The translations under genes were made by a program, and so were the position numbers. The notes beneath the pieces were generated by a model, which worked only from the letters and a program-made list of their open reading frames with translations, was not told the origin of the DNA and ran no database searches. From contig CAMNWO010000019.1 of assembly GCA_946565805.1 (NCBI GenBank), forward strand, positions 1-32,405: a stretch of 32,405 nucleotides of DNA, written 5' to 3'. The stretch comes from an uncultured Clostridium sp. (GTDB taxonomy: Bacteria; Bacillota; Clostridia; TANB77; CAG-508). Below, piece after piece: positions 24,530 through 32,366 of the stretch. Position 1 is the stretch's first letter; each line of letters opens with the position of its first letter.

Positions 24530-25483
24530 TTATTCCTCAATTATTTTCTCAATTGAACTTTCTCTCATTTCTCGAATCAGTTTACAACTACTATTTAATT
24601 TTTCTTGTTCATAATCATTTAAATTCAATTCAATTAACTCTCTTACTCCATTACGATTGATAACAGCTGGTACACCAATAAAAATATCATTTTGCCCATA
24701 TTGATTTTCTAAATAAGTAGAAACTGTTAAAATAGAATTTTCATTATCTAAAATAGCTCGAACCAATCGATTTAATGCCATTCCAATTCCATAATAAGTT
24801 GCTTTTTTCTTATTGATAATTTCATAAGCTGCATTTACTACACCTTCGTGTATCTTTTTTAAATCTTCCATTGGATGTTTTCCATCTTTCATAATATCTT
24901 TTACCTTTTTACATCCTACATAAGCATGATCCCAAGGAACAAAAGATGAATCTCCATGTTCCCCCATGATATAGGCATGAACATTTTTGCTTGATATTTT
25001 TAAGTAATCTGCCATTAAATAACGAAGTCTAGCTGTATCTAACACTGTTCCAGAACCAATTACTTTGTTCTTTGGTAACCCTGATACTTTCCAAACAACA
25101 TAGGCCATTAAATCTACTGGGTTACTTGCTACAATTATAATTCCATTAAATCCACTTGCCATAATTGATTTCGTGATTTGTTTCATGATTTTAGTATTTA
25201 CTTCTGCTAATTCTAATCTAGTTTGTCCTGGTTTTTGCGCAACTCCTGCTGTAATCACTACAATTTGTGCATCTTTACAATCTTCATACTCTCCTGCTTT
25301 TATTACCATTTTTTGTGGTGCATATGGCAATCCATGAGACAAATCCATTTCTTCTCCAATTGTTTTTTCTTTATCAATATCAATTAGAACAAGTTCTTCA
25401 ATTCCTCCTCTGTTTAGCATCGAATATGCCATGCTCATTCCAACAAAACCTGTTCCAACTAAAACTACTTTTCCTTTTTTCAT
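24530..25483 (-). CDS. ldh: L-lactate dehydrogenase
   Basis: Reduces pyruvate to L-lactate with NADH to re-oxidise NADH in fermentation; cytoplasmic tetramer. 317 residues, standard. Rossmann motif VGTGFVGMS (residue 9), substrate-discriminating Gln and mobile-loop Arg in GVAQKPGQTRLEL (near 80; Gln, not Arg, favours lactate over malate dehydrogenase), VASNPVDLMAYVVWK, GSGTVLDTARLRYL and catalytic His in YIMGEHGDSSF (near residue 178). ATG at 25483 with AAAGGAGTG upstream. Monocistronic or read through into the BspA-like gene. Divergent from the DUF4364 gene. Confidence 0.96.
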   Translation of the reverse strand: MKKGKVVLVGTGFVGMSMAYSMLNRGGIEELVLIDIDKEKTIGEEMDLSHGLPYAPQKMVIKAGEYEDCKDAQIVVITAGVAQKPGQTRLELAEVNTKIMKQITKSIMASGFNGIIIVASNPVDLMAYVVWKVSGLPKNKVIGSGTVLDTARLRYLMADYLKISSKNVHAYIMGEHGDSSFVPWDHAYVGCKKVKDIMKDGKHPMEDLKKIHEGVVNAAYEIINKKKATYYGIGMALNRLVRAILDNENSILTVSTYLENQYGQNDIFIGVPAVINRNGVRELIELNLNDYEQEKLNSSCKLIREMRESSIEKIIEE

Positions 25484-25524
25484 TTACAACACTCCTTTTA
25501 CTCTTTTGTTTTTATAATGTCCTC

Positions 25525-25552
25525 ATTATATCATTATTTTTATGATTTTCAA
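25525..25552 (-). promoter_or_regulatory. Promoter of ldh
   Basis: Minus-strand -35 TTGAAA (25547-25552), 16 bases, -10 TATAAT (25525-25530), about 40 bases before the ldh ATG. It is arranged back to back with the promoter of the gene at 25630; the two -35 regions are about 10 bases apart, so one bound regulator could affect both. Confidence 0.7.
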
Positions 25553-25560
25553 TATTTTAT

Positions 25561-25589
25561 TTTACTTTTTCCATTTTTTATGATATAAT
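25561..25589 (+). promoter_or_regulatory. Promoter of the DUF4364 gene
   Basis: -35 TTTACT (25561-25566), 17 bases, perfect -10 TATAAT (25584-25589), 40 bases before the ATG at 25630. The -35 is weak. Confidence 0.6.
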
Positions 25590-25629
25590 CAAAAAAAATA
25601 AATAAACAAAGTAAGGAGTGCTATTGAAT

Positions 25630-26181
25630 ATGAGTTCAAATTCAGATAATACTACTACTTTGGCTGAAAATAAGGTATTAATCTTATATATATTAAATCT
25701 AATTGATGGAGAATTTAGACAAGACGACCTATTTAAAATCATTACTGCTATTAACAACATTAACTATTTCTACTTCAAACAAGTGCTAACAGATTTAATA
25801 GATTCCAATTTAGTAGGTATTTATACAAAAGAAGAAGAACCTGTTATCCGAATTACTTCGGAAGGAAAAAACGCATATATTCTTACCAAAGATGTACTAC
25901 CAGGAATCATGAAATTAAAAGCAGATAATATTTTTGCCAAGGAATTTCCTTCTATTGAAGAGGAGTCCTCTATTATTGCAGAATTTATTCCTAAAAACGA
26001 AAACGAATATACCATAAAATGTAAAATTGTTGAAAATAATGAAACTTTATTTGAAGTAAGAACCTTTGCAGGTTCTAGAGATAGAGCAAAACGTATTGTA
26101 GAAAATTGGAAACAACATGCAACAGAAATTTATCCTCAAATGTTAAATTTGCTATTGCAAGATTATTCGTCAGAAGAATGA
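25630..26181 (+). CDS. DUF4364 family protein, probable winged-helix regulator
   Basis: The only plus-strand gene. 183 residues. The N-terminal 80 residues (LAENKVLILYILNLIDGEF, FKQVLTDLIDSNLVGIYTK, VIRITSEGKNAY) have the helix-turn-helix-wing pattern of DUF4364, a family widespread in Clostridia with no settled function. The C-terminal half (IIAEFIPKNENEYTIKCKI, RDRAKRIVENWKQHA) is an alpha/beta domain. A GTG at 25618 also opens the frame but overlaps the ribosome binding site AAGGAG; ATG 25630 (spacing 11) or TTG 25624 (spacing 5) is the start. Divergent from ldh. The TGA stop lies inside a Family A repeat, followed by a terminator. Confidence 0.85.
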   Translation: MSSNSDNTTTLAENKVLILYILNLIDGEFRQDDLFKIITAINNINYFYFKQVLTDLIDSNLVGIYTKEEEPVIRITSEGKNAYILTKDVLPGIMKLKADNIFAKEFPSIEEESSIIAEFIPKNENEYTIKCKIVENNETLFEVRTFAGSRDRAKRIVENWKQHATEIYPQMLNLLLQDYSSEE

Positions 26182-26212
26182 GACATTGGGGACAGGTCTT
26201 TTCTGTCTCATT
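26177..26212. repeat. Family A dispersed inverted repeat, single unit
   Basis: AATGAGACA and TGTCTCATT arms around GGGGACAGGTC. The TGA stop codon of the DUF4364 gene (26179-26181) is part of the left arm, as for recD2 at 59-61. A separate true terminator follows 9 bases later. Confidence 0.85.
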
Positions 26213-26220
26213 TATCAAAA

Positions 26221-26262
26221 AAATCAGGATATTTTTAAAATAAAAGTTATCCTGATTTTTTT
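26221..26262. terminator. Bidirectional intrinsic terminator
   Basis: AAATCAGGAT and ATCCTGATTT form a 10-bp stem followed by TTTTT on the plus strand and flanked by AAAAAA on the other side, so it can end both the plus-strand DUF4364 gene and the minus-strand GNAT gene, which converge here. Confidence 0.85.
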
Positions 26263-26267
26263 ATTTG

Positions 26268-26843
26268 TTAAATGTTTAAGACTTTACAATTCTTTTCCGT
26301 CCTTTTCTCTCCTAGAATTGCTTTATAAATTTTATATATTTCTTTTATTACTTCACTACCAATAAATTCATTTTTTTGACAAGGCAGTATATACGCTGAA
26401 TAAATAACTGTATACATATCTAAGTCAAAATCCAATTTGTAAAAACCTAAATTCTCATAAAATTTAGCTCTTCGTTGCCTAATCCTATTTTCTTCTTCGT
26501 TTTCTCCACAATTCAATTTTTCAATCTCAATAAAAATCCCATCATATTGTTGATACATGTTTTTTAAAATCTTGATTGCCTGTGTTCCATATCCTCTATG
26601 TTGATACTCTGGTAAAATTGCAAAATAGTCTAGTTGTATATATGAATTCCCCTTTAACAAATTTAAGATAAAAAATCCTACTAGTTCATCATCTACTAAA
26701 ATTTCAATAATCTTCATAATATTGTTTTTATATGTTTTTTTCAAACATCGATAAGATTTTCTTTCTATCTCAGGAAATATCTTTTTATATTCTGGATAAA
26801 TGTTCTTTTTAAATTCCTTTATATCTACTATTTTTAATTCCAT
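26268..26843 (-). CDS. GNAT family N-acetyltransferase
   Basis: Acetyl-CoA-dependent N-acetyltransferase fold, substrate unknown. 191 residues. LVDDELVGFFILNLLKG (strands 2-3), YIQLDYFAILPEYQHRGYG with the acetyl-CoA pyrophosphate loop Q-H-R-G-Y-G (near residue 88), and a strand-helix end RAKFYENLGFYKLDFDLD. The start is ATG 26843 with AGAGGAGA upstream rather than GTG 26849, which is closer to the ribosome binding site. It begins 17 bases after the membrane peptidase gene, so probably shares its transcript; ends at the bidirectional terminator. Confidence 0.88.
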   Translation of the reverse strand: MELKIVDIKEFKKNIYPEYKKIFPEIERKSYRCLKKTYKNNIMKIIEILVDDELVGFFILNLLKGNSYIQLDYFAILPEYQHRGYGTQAIKILKNMYQQYDGIFIEIEKLNCGENEEENRIRQRRAKFYENLGFYKLDFDLDMYTVIYSAYILPCQKNEFIGSEVIKEIYKIYKAILGEKRTEKNCKVLNI

Positions 26844-26860
26844 TGACACATTCTCCTCTC

Positions 26861-27550
26861 TTAAAAAACAAGACTCAAGCCTATAATAATAATCACTTTT
26901 ATCATAGTTTGCATGAAAAATATATAGTTAATGCATTTAATTCCTGCTGTATTAATTTTATCAAAACCCGCTACTAATTTTTGAATTTCTTCTTGTGAAG
27001 ATATTTGTTTTTCTTCCATATATTCTTTTGCTAAATATCTTGCTTTTATCATAGCATCATTTTCCAAAAATACTCTTACCAAATAATAAATCATACTTAA
27101 GATTAAAAAAATACTCAAAAACATCATTTTATAAGGTAATATTTTAAATACTAACAAAGCACAAATCGCAATAAAATAAAGTAAATAAATATTAGAAAAC
27201 ACAAAATTAAACATTAATAATTTTCTATTTTGAATTGAATGCAAGCATTCATGTGCAATTGTTTGAATTCGTGTATAACTTTTTTGAATATTTCCAATCA
27301 AAATCTTATCCGTAACTGCGATATACAAACTAGCTTCTGCCCCTTCGTTTTCCTCTATCTTAACTTTTTCATTTCCTACTTTTTTCAAATATTCTCGGCA
27401 CATCTCTATATTACTTGGATATGCCTTTGCTAGATTATCTAATTCTTGGTCATCTCCTATATGTTTTAATTCTTTCATCCTATAATCAAAAACATATTTT
27501 AGTACTATGATACTAACAAATGCAATTACGCCTATTATAATAAATTCCAT
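26861..27550 (-). CDS. Membrane zinc-metallopeptidase-like protein (YugP-like)
   Basis: 229 residues: N-terminal membrane segment (1-22), a cytosol-facing region, the zinc motif HECLH (about residues 104-108, in RIQTIAHECLHSIQNR), two membrane helices (about 115-165), a possible third ligand Glu in LENDAMIKARYLAKEY, and a C-terminal membrane segment. The layout (HExxH, paired helices, then E-x-DA) matches YugP-type neutral zinc metallopeptidases at the level of topology, but the similarity is remote. ATG 27550 follows GGAGAAAT. Possibly in an operon with the GNAT gene; preceded by a 40-base palindrome. Confidence 0.7.
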   Translation of the reverse strand: MEFIIIGVIAFVSIIVLKYVFDYRMKELKHIGDDQELDNLAKAYPSNIEMCREYLKKVGNEKVKIEENEGAEASLYIAVTDKILIGNIQKSYTRIQTIAHECLHSIQNRKLLMFNFVFSNIYLLYFIAICALLVFKILPYKMMFLSIFLILSMIYYLVRVFLENDAMIKARYLAKEYMEEKQISSQEEIQKLVAGFDKINTAGIKCINYIFFMQTMIKVIIIIGLSLVF

Positions 27551-27590
27551 AATATTTCTCCATTCATTTTTATTTCTTATTAATACGAAT

Positions 27591-27630
27591 AAATGAACAT
27601 ATAAATATTTTAATATTCATATGCTCATTT
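27591..27630. repeat. 40-base palindrome between the YlbF-family and peptidase genes
   Basis: AAATGAACATATAAATATT and AATATTCATATGCTCATTT are complementary at 17 of 19 positions with a two-base centre. It is AT-rich and lacks a U-run. A minus-strand TATAAT (about 27634-27641) lies just upstream, so the palindrome covers the expected transcript start: a possible operator. The 110-base gap holds nothing else clear. Confidence 0.55.
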
Positions 27631-27659
27631 GTTATAATTATACAATCCAAAATAATAAC

Positions 27660-27992
27660 TTACATTACATCTCTAATTGCTTCACCAATTATCTTATTGA
27701 CATCTGCAATTACGATGTTAAACTTGGTTTCTGCTTCAAAAAATCTCTTAGCATCATCTATTTCTATTAATTCTGTATATAAATCCTGTATTTCCTTGAA
27801 TTTTGCTTCATCTTGTTTTCCTGTTTGCATTGCTATCAATTGTGTTTCATATCTTTTTTGTTCAAATTGTGTCATTTTTTCTTTTAAACTTGTGTTTAAA
27901 TTTAAAGCTTGTTTTGCCATTTTATAATTTCTATATTCTTCTGATTGTTTAATTTCTTGTGCTAGTTGATTTGCTGTATCATAAATATTCAT
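27660..27992 (-). CDS. YlbF/YmcA family protein
   Basis: 110-residue all-helical protein of the YlbF family: MNIYDTANQLAQEIKQSEE, YRNYKMAKQALNLNTSLKE, FEQKRYETQLIAMQTGKQD and DAKRFFEAETKFNIVIADV. In Bacillus YlbF, YmcA and YaaT form a complex that controls RNase Y, sporulation, competence and biofilms; members outside Bacillus are less studied. ATG 27992 follows AGGGAAGGAAAA. The 67-base gap after the DUF3048 gene contains a stem (28034-28064) overlapping that gene's stop. Confidence 0.88.
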   Translation of the reverse strand: MNIYDTANQLAQEIKQSEEYRNYKMAKQALNLNTSLKEKMTQFEQKRYETQLIAMQTGKQDEAKFKEIQDLYTELIEIDDAKRFFEAETKFNIVIADVNKIIGEAIRDVM

Positions 27993-28059
27993 TTTTTCCT
28001 TCCCTCTTTCTATTCTTCCCAGTTGGTCTACATCATGATTTTTTCCTCCGTCCCCAAAA

Positions 28060-29142
28060 TCATGTTTGAGGAACTACATCTGCTGGTTCTTCTAAAACAA
28101 CTTTCGTATTAGTTGGACAAATGTTAACAAATGTGTTTCCATCGTTTACTTCAATTTTATTTCCATCTAAGTCTTGATATATAGTTTGCTCTTCTCTCGC
28201 ATTTTTGATACATTTTATTTTGATAGCTTTTCCATTTGTGATGTAATAGCCATCAAATGTTCCTATATTTTTGATTCCTTGTCTTCCTTTATTTTCTACA
28301 TCTGCTAGTGTATAGTTATCACAGAATGTTATAATAATATTTTTAGTAGTTATTGCTTCTTTGGTATCCCAATCGATTTGTTCTTTTCCTCTTGCTAGTC
28401 TTTTATACACTTTGTTTTCTTCATCGTATATGTATTTTACAGTTTGAAGTTGAGAATGTGGTATGGTTACACTGATAGCTCCCTGCCCTTCTTCTAAGTT
28501 TACCTCGTCTGTTACATAATTTAATACACTTTCTTTGTTAGAAGTCATTTTAAATTTTTTATTTTTAGCTGATTCTACTAATTTAGAAATATTGGTAATA
28601 GCATTATGTGGCGCCGCTTTTTCTTTCACTCTTGTAAAAGTAGTTCCATCTTCTGCTATTCCATCAATCTCATTAATACTATATTTTCTAATATCACTAT
28701 CTGCTTGTGGACTTTCTCCAAAATGAGCATAGATAGCATCATTTTCCATGGCATAATCAAGAAAATAATGTCTTGCACTTCTTACTGGTCCTATTTTTTC
28801 AGCATCTGCACCTTTAAATAGTGCCATTAGTCTAGTTTCTCCACCTTCTACTACAATTTCATAAACCATGTACGCTTTTTGTAACCCTGCTTGTGGCCAT
28901 GCTTCATTATGGTTATCAATCATAACAGCAATTGGTCTATCGTTTCCTTTAAAGATTTGTACTTCTTTTTCTTCTAAAGCCACTGTTATTGGTCCATTTT
29001 CTTCTACAGCTGTTTCTTTATTATCTTTATCTTTTACAATTTTATAAGCTAACATTCCTCCTGCTGCAAGGATTAAAATCACTAAAATAATAATTAATAT
29101 TTTGGTTCCATTCTTACCATTTCCCATTGTTCTTTCTTTCAT
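28060..29142 (-). CDS. DUF3048 (YerB-like) membrane-anchored protein
   Basis: 360 residues. N-terminal membrane anchor (about 14-33, ILIIILVILILAAGGML) without a lipobox Cys, unlike lipoprotein YerB of Bacillus. The DUF3048 domain follows: RPIAVMIDNHNEAWPQAGL (near 70), YEIVVEGGETRLMALF, GPVRSARHYFLDYAMENDA, AHFGESPQAD and the C-terminal half with IDWDTKEAITTKNIIITF. Function unknown, extracellular. ATG 29142 with AGGAGGAC upstream. Separated from ybeY by 14 bases, so likely the same transcript. Confidence 0.92.
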   Translation of the reverse strand: MKERTMGNGKNGTKILIIILVILILAAGGMLAYKIVKDKDNKETAVEENGPITVALEEKEVQIFKGNDRPIAVMIDNHNEAWPQAGLQKAYMVYEIVVEGGETRLMALFKGADAEKIGPVRSARHYFLDYAMENDAIYAHFGESPQADSDIRKYSINEIDGIAEDGTTFTRVKEKAAPHNAITNISKLVESAKNKKFKMTSNKESVLNYVTDEVNLEEGQGAISVTIPHSQLQTVKYIYDEENKVYKRLARGKEQIDWDTKEAITTKNIIITFCDNYTLADVENKGRQGIKNIGTFDGYYITNGKAIKIKCIKNAREEQTIYQDLDGNKIEVNDGNTFVNICPTNTKVVLEEPADVVPQT

Positions 29143-29156
29143 CTAAAGTCCTCCTT

Positions 29157-29630
29157 TTATTTTCGATTAATCTTTAAGTCTGTTAATATTTTTTCTTCTT
29201 TTGGTCTCATCTTTATTTTGTCTTCCTCCTCAATGTGGTCATACCCCATTAAGTGATAAAATCCATGAACTAACATATAACTAAGTTCTCTTTCAAAACT
29301 ATGTCCATATTCTTTTGCTTGTTCTTCTACTCTTTCTATTGAAATAATAATGTCTCCTAAGATATCTTCATACATAAAGTCCTTTTTTTCTATTTTTGCT
29401 GCCAACTCGTCTTTTTCGAACATAGGAAAAGAAAGTACATCTGTTTCCTTATTTATCTTACGGTACTCCTGATTGATTTTTTGTATGTGTTTTGGAGTAG
29501 TTAATGTAATAGTAATGGATAATTTGGTGTTTTCTAGTTTTTCCTCTTTGAAACACTGCGACAATACTTTCTTTATTATTTTTTCATATTCTTTTTTTTC
29601 TTCTATTTCTTGATATACTATTTCATACAT
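29157..29630 (-). CDS. ybeY: Endoribonuclease YbeY, rRNA maturation factor
   Basis: Zinc-dependent RNase involved in 16S rRNA 3'-end maturation and ribosome quality control. 157 residues. The metal motif HGFYHLMGYDH (near residue 121) has all three His, and INKETDVLSFPMF with EDILGDIIIS is typical of the family. ATG at 29630, two bases after the stop of the previous gene, with AAGGAAG inside it. In Bacillus the order is yqfC-yqfD-phoH-yqfF-ybeY; here phoH and yqfF are absent and an unknown gene takes their place. Confidence 0.96.
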   Translation of the reverse strand: MYEIVYQEIEEKKEYEKIIKKVLSQCFKEEKLENTKLSITITLTTPKHIQKINQEYRKINKETDVLSFPMFEKDELAAKIEKKDFMYEDILGDIIISIERVEEQAKEYGHSFERELSYMLVHGFYHLMGYDHIEEEDKIKMRPKEEKILTDLKINRK

Positions 29631-29632
29631 AT

Positions 29633-30838
29633 TTATGCAACTTCCTTAACTTTTATGTATTTTCCTTTTGATTGAAATGAATTTTTGATTTGTTTCATTG
29701 CTCCATAGTCTACTAATTTTCTTTTATAATAGGTTAAAAGCTTTGAATAGTCTGTTTTTCCTGTTTTTAGTTTTTTAATGTCGTTTTTAATAAATAGTAT
29801 TTCTTTTTGTTTAATATATTCGATAAAATCTGTTTCTTTTAATTGAGTAATTGCTTTGTATTGATTCCAAAAGGCTTTGTATTCTTCTCTTGCTTTTTGG
29901 GTATCCCAATATACTTTGGTTGATAATAATTTAATATTGTAATCTTCAATCAGATTGATTAACATCGAATAAGCTCTTTCCCTTTTCCCTGCTATTTTAG
30001 TGTCTTGCACTAATGTTCTAGCATCTTTTAATAATTTTTCATAACATTGTTCTGCTACAATTAATGGTAAACTATGAGTAAATAATTTTCTGCTAATTCC
30101 TAATAATACCATATTCTTTTCAATGTTATCTCTTGTATCTAATTTTCCTACTTCATATGCTTCGTATTTTTCATACTCTGATACAATATTTTTAATGTTA
30201 TCATCATAATTGATTTCTATTTTTAAGGATAATATATTTTGAATGTATTCTTCTAAGGTATAGAATATTTTTGTGTAAATCCATTCTTTTGAAGTGTCAT
30301 AGGCATTTGTATTATCTGCTACTTTGATGGAATAATTTTTTAGAATGGCTTTATATAAAGAATCCATTTTTGATACATAGAATTTATAGTATCTTTCAAC
30401 TAATTTCTCTTTGTTTTCAATTCTAATCCCTTCATAATCTAATTCAATTAAATATTTTTGTTTTCTGTATTTATATTCTATGTATTCACTTTCTTTTAAA
30501 CTGGTTACTTCATAATATTTTGACAATGCATTTTTTTCAAATTCAGATGCTGTATTATTTTTTACTTTTTTATAAATGGAATCCATTACGTATTTGTCAA
30601 GTGCTCCTAAATAAGCTTCATAAGCAACGTCATATTTTTTCTCTAATTCTTCTTTATTATAATTTTCATTATCTATTATATAGTTTTCAAATGCTTTCAT
30701 TACATTATTTCTTTTCATAGAAATTAACATTCCATTAATTCCTATTCTAGTTGGTATTAAAATTCTTGTTAATGTATTGGTTATTTTATTAAAAAAGGTT
30801 TTATCTGCTCCTGTTATTCTAAGGCTTCTTTCTTCCAT
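29633..30838 (-). CDS. Unrecognised helical protein with an internal duplication
   Basis: 401 residues, family not recognised. Mostly helical, Lys/Glu/Tyr-rich, no signal peptide; a weakly hydrophobic stretch near residues 25-42 only. Residues ~109-160 (YEVTSLKESEYIEYKYRKQK and on) resemble ~327-379 (YKAITQLKETDFIEYIKQKE and on): both have a T-x-LKE-x-x-[YF]IEY core followed by ~25 residues and Y-Y-K. So the protein appears to be built from two diverged copies. It lies between yqfD and ybeY where phoH sits in Bacillus, with short gaps on both sides (17 and 2 bases), so it belongs to that operon. It has no Walker A and is not PhoH. ATG 30838 with GAGGAATTAA upstream. Confidence 0.75.
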   Translation of the reverse strand: MEERSLRITGADKTFFNKITNTLTRILIPTRIGINGMLISMKRNNVMKAFENYIIDNENYNKEELEKKYDVAYEAYLGALDKYVMDSIYKKVKNNTASEFEKNALSKYYEVTSLKESEYIEYKYRKQKYLIELDYEGIRIENKEKLVERYYKFYVSKMDSLYKAILKNYSIKVADNTNAYDTSKEWIYTKIFYTLEEYIQNILSLKIEINYDDNIKNIVSEYEKYEAYEVGKLDTRDNIEKNMVLLGISRKLFTHSLPLIVAEQCYEKLLKDARTLVQDTKIAGKRERAYSMLINLIEDYNIKLLSTKVYWDTQKAREEYKAFWNQYKAITQLKETDFIEYIKQKEILFIKNDIKKLKTGKTDYSKLLTYYKRKLVDYGAMKQIKNSFQSKGKYIKVKEVA

Positions 30839-30855
30839 TTAATTCCTCATTCCCT

Positions 30856-32040
30856 TCAAAAGACAATTTTTTCATTCGTCCCCATATTTTCTAAAACTTC
30901 ATATGTAACATAAACATCAATACTTCCGTCTTTTTCATAGGTATTGATATTCTTGCCAACAATTGTTTCTTTGTTTTCAATTTCTTCCTCTAATTCTTCT
31001 TGTAGCTGTTCTATCCCTAGTTGTTTTGCTTCTTCCATTTGGTAGTTTTTCTGCTTTTCTTCTACCTCTTTATAGGTTGTTTTAAGGATCGAAATTGGTA
31101 AATAAAAGTCTGAAAATAGTTTCATCTTGTTTTCCGTTTCTATTGTATCATAAATTTTAAATTTTGAAAGCCTTTTCGACAAATTTATTTTAAAATTATT
31201 AAATTTTATTGTATATTTTTCTTCTGTATTTCCTGTTTCTTCTCTTTCCGTAGCTTGATATGGAATATTTTTATATTTTGTGTGCCATACTTTTGCTTGA
31301 ACTTCTCCTTTTGCATGCACATATCGAATTCCTGTATATTTTCCTTCCATCCAGCCATTTATTAAGGTTTCTCCTATATTTACGGTATCCCCCACTTTCA
31401 CATTAGCAGTTCCTGTTTGGGCATTGATTTTAGTAATAATTCCTACTTTATCTGAAACAATACTACAATATTCTTCTTCATTTATAATTTCTGGTTTCTC
31501 ATCTGCTTTTACTAGTTTTACAATGGCATTGGTTCCTTTTAATTCAATTCCCATCCATGCAATGTCTTTTCTTTGTAATCGAATTTTGTTAATAATTTCT
31601 TTTGTGCTAATTTTCCCCTTCCATTCTCCTATTTTTAATCCTGCTTCTGCTATGTCTTCTGCTATATTTTCCAATTCATGTCCATTTTCTTCTTTAATAT
31701 CCACATTCCATACAAAATTTGAGGATAATATGGTTAATACTATTATAATAAGTAGAAAAACAAAAAATATTTTTCTTTTTTTATAGCGATGCACTAAAAA
31801 AGGAACTCCTCTTTTACTCTTTATCTTTATTTTACATCTTGTTTTCTTCGCTATCTTGCATACTTCCTTAAAGTCATGAATTCCCACTCTAAAATCTAAT
31901 TGGACATCCTTACGTCTTTTTAGATGCCAAATGGCAATTCCATTATTTCGACACATATTAATAAATCTTTCAATATAATATCCTTCTATTGTAAGTCCTA
32001 AATATCCAATTATATAACTAAACAATATCTTTATTATCAT
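30856..32040 (-). CDS. yqfD: Sporulation protein YqfD
   Basis: Membrane protein expressed in the forespore/mother-cell programme and needed for efficient sporulation. 394 residues. N-terminal GYLGLTIEGYYIERFINMC, RGVPFLVHRYKKRKIFFVF, then a membrane helix (about 92-110) and an extracytoplasmic domain with WMGIELKGTNAIVKLVKAD and VKVGDTVNIGETLINGWME. The C-terminal part (IGEWKG, LSDFYLPISILKTTYKEVE) is also typical. ATG at 32040, 16 bases after yqfC, with AAAGGACTT upstream. The yqfC-yqfD pair is a good sign of a spore former. Confidence 0.93.
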   Translation of the reverse strand: MIIKILFSYIIGYLGLTIEGYYIERFINMCRNNGIAIWHLKRRKDVQLDFRVGIHDFKEVCKIAKKTRCKIKIKSKRGVPFLVHRYKKRKIFFVFLLIIIVLTILSSNFVWNVDIKEENGHELENIAEDIAEAGLKIGEWKGKISTKEIINKIRLQRKDIAWMGIELKGTNAIVKLVKADEKPEIINEEEYCSIVSDKVGIITKINAQTGTANVKVGDTVNIGETLINGWMEGKYTGIRYVHAKGEVQAKVWHTKYKNIPYQATEREETGNTEEKYTIKFNNFKINLSKRLSKFKIYDTIETENKMKLFSDFYLPISILKTTYKEVEEKQKNYQMEEAKQLGIEQLQEELEEEIENKETIVGKNINTYEKDGSIDVYVTYEVLENMGTNEKIVF

Positions 32041-32056
32041 TTTCTCATAAGTCCTT

Positions 32057-32335
32057 TCAATCTACTGTTTTTTCTATATCCATACTCTCGATTTCTCCAG
32101 TTACTTTAATATCATCATTTGTCATATTTTCTAAATTCAAGTTAAATCCATTAATATTAATAATGCCAATATGAGTATTGATTCTGACAAAAAACTCTTC
32201 ATATTCTAATATTCCTTTAAAATTTTCAATTATCATCTCATCAAAACCTGTTATGATGATTTTAGGAATATCGGAACAAACCTCTTTGGGCATTTCTAAT
32301 ATTTTATCTATTTTTTTATAACCTTTTTTCTTCAT
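32057..32335 (-). CDS. yqfC: Sporulation protein YqfC
   Basis: 92-residue YqfC-family protein. EMPKEVCSDIPKIIITGFD (near residue 14), MIIENFKGILEYEEFFVRI and THIGIININGFNLNLENMT match the beta-rich YabP/YqfC fold. The start at ATG 32335 matches the length of relatives, but its ribosome binding site is weak (AGGAT two bases away). The frame is open upstream to the window edge through repeat-like sequence, so the true start is uncertain. Transcribed with yqfD. Confidence 0.85.
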   Translation of the reverse strand: MKKKGYKKIDKILEMPKEVCSDIPKIIITGFDEMIIENFKGILEYEEFFVRINTHIGIININGFNLNLENMTNDDIKVTGEIESMDIEKTVD

Positions 32336-32366
32336 ATCCTGTTGGAAAAGTTCTTTTTGAGAAAGA

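Noticed and set aside
24530..25483. Malate dehydrogenase as the identity of the ldh gene
   Set aside because: The substrate-specificity position is Gln (GVAQKPGQTR), which indicates lactate dehydrogenase.
28034..28064. CATGATTTT ... AAAATCATG stem overlapping the DUF3048 gene stop, as a terminator
   Set aside because: No U-run follows on the minus strand and the YlbF-family gene is close downstream; kept only as a remark.
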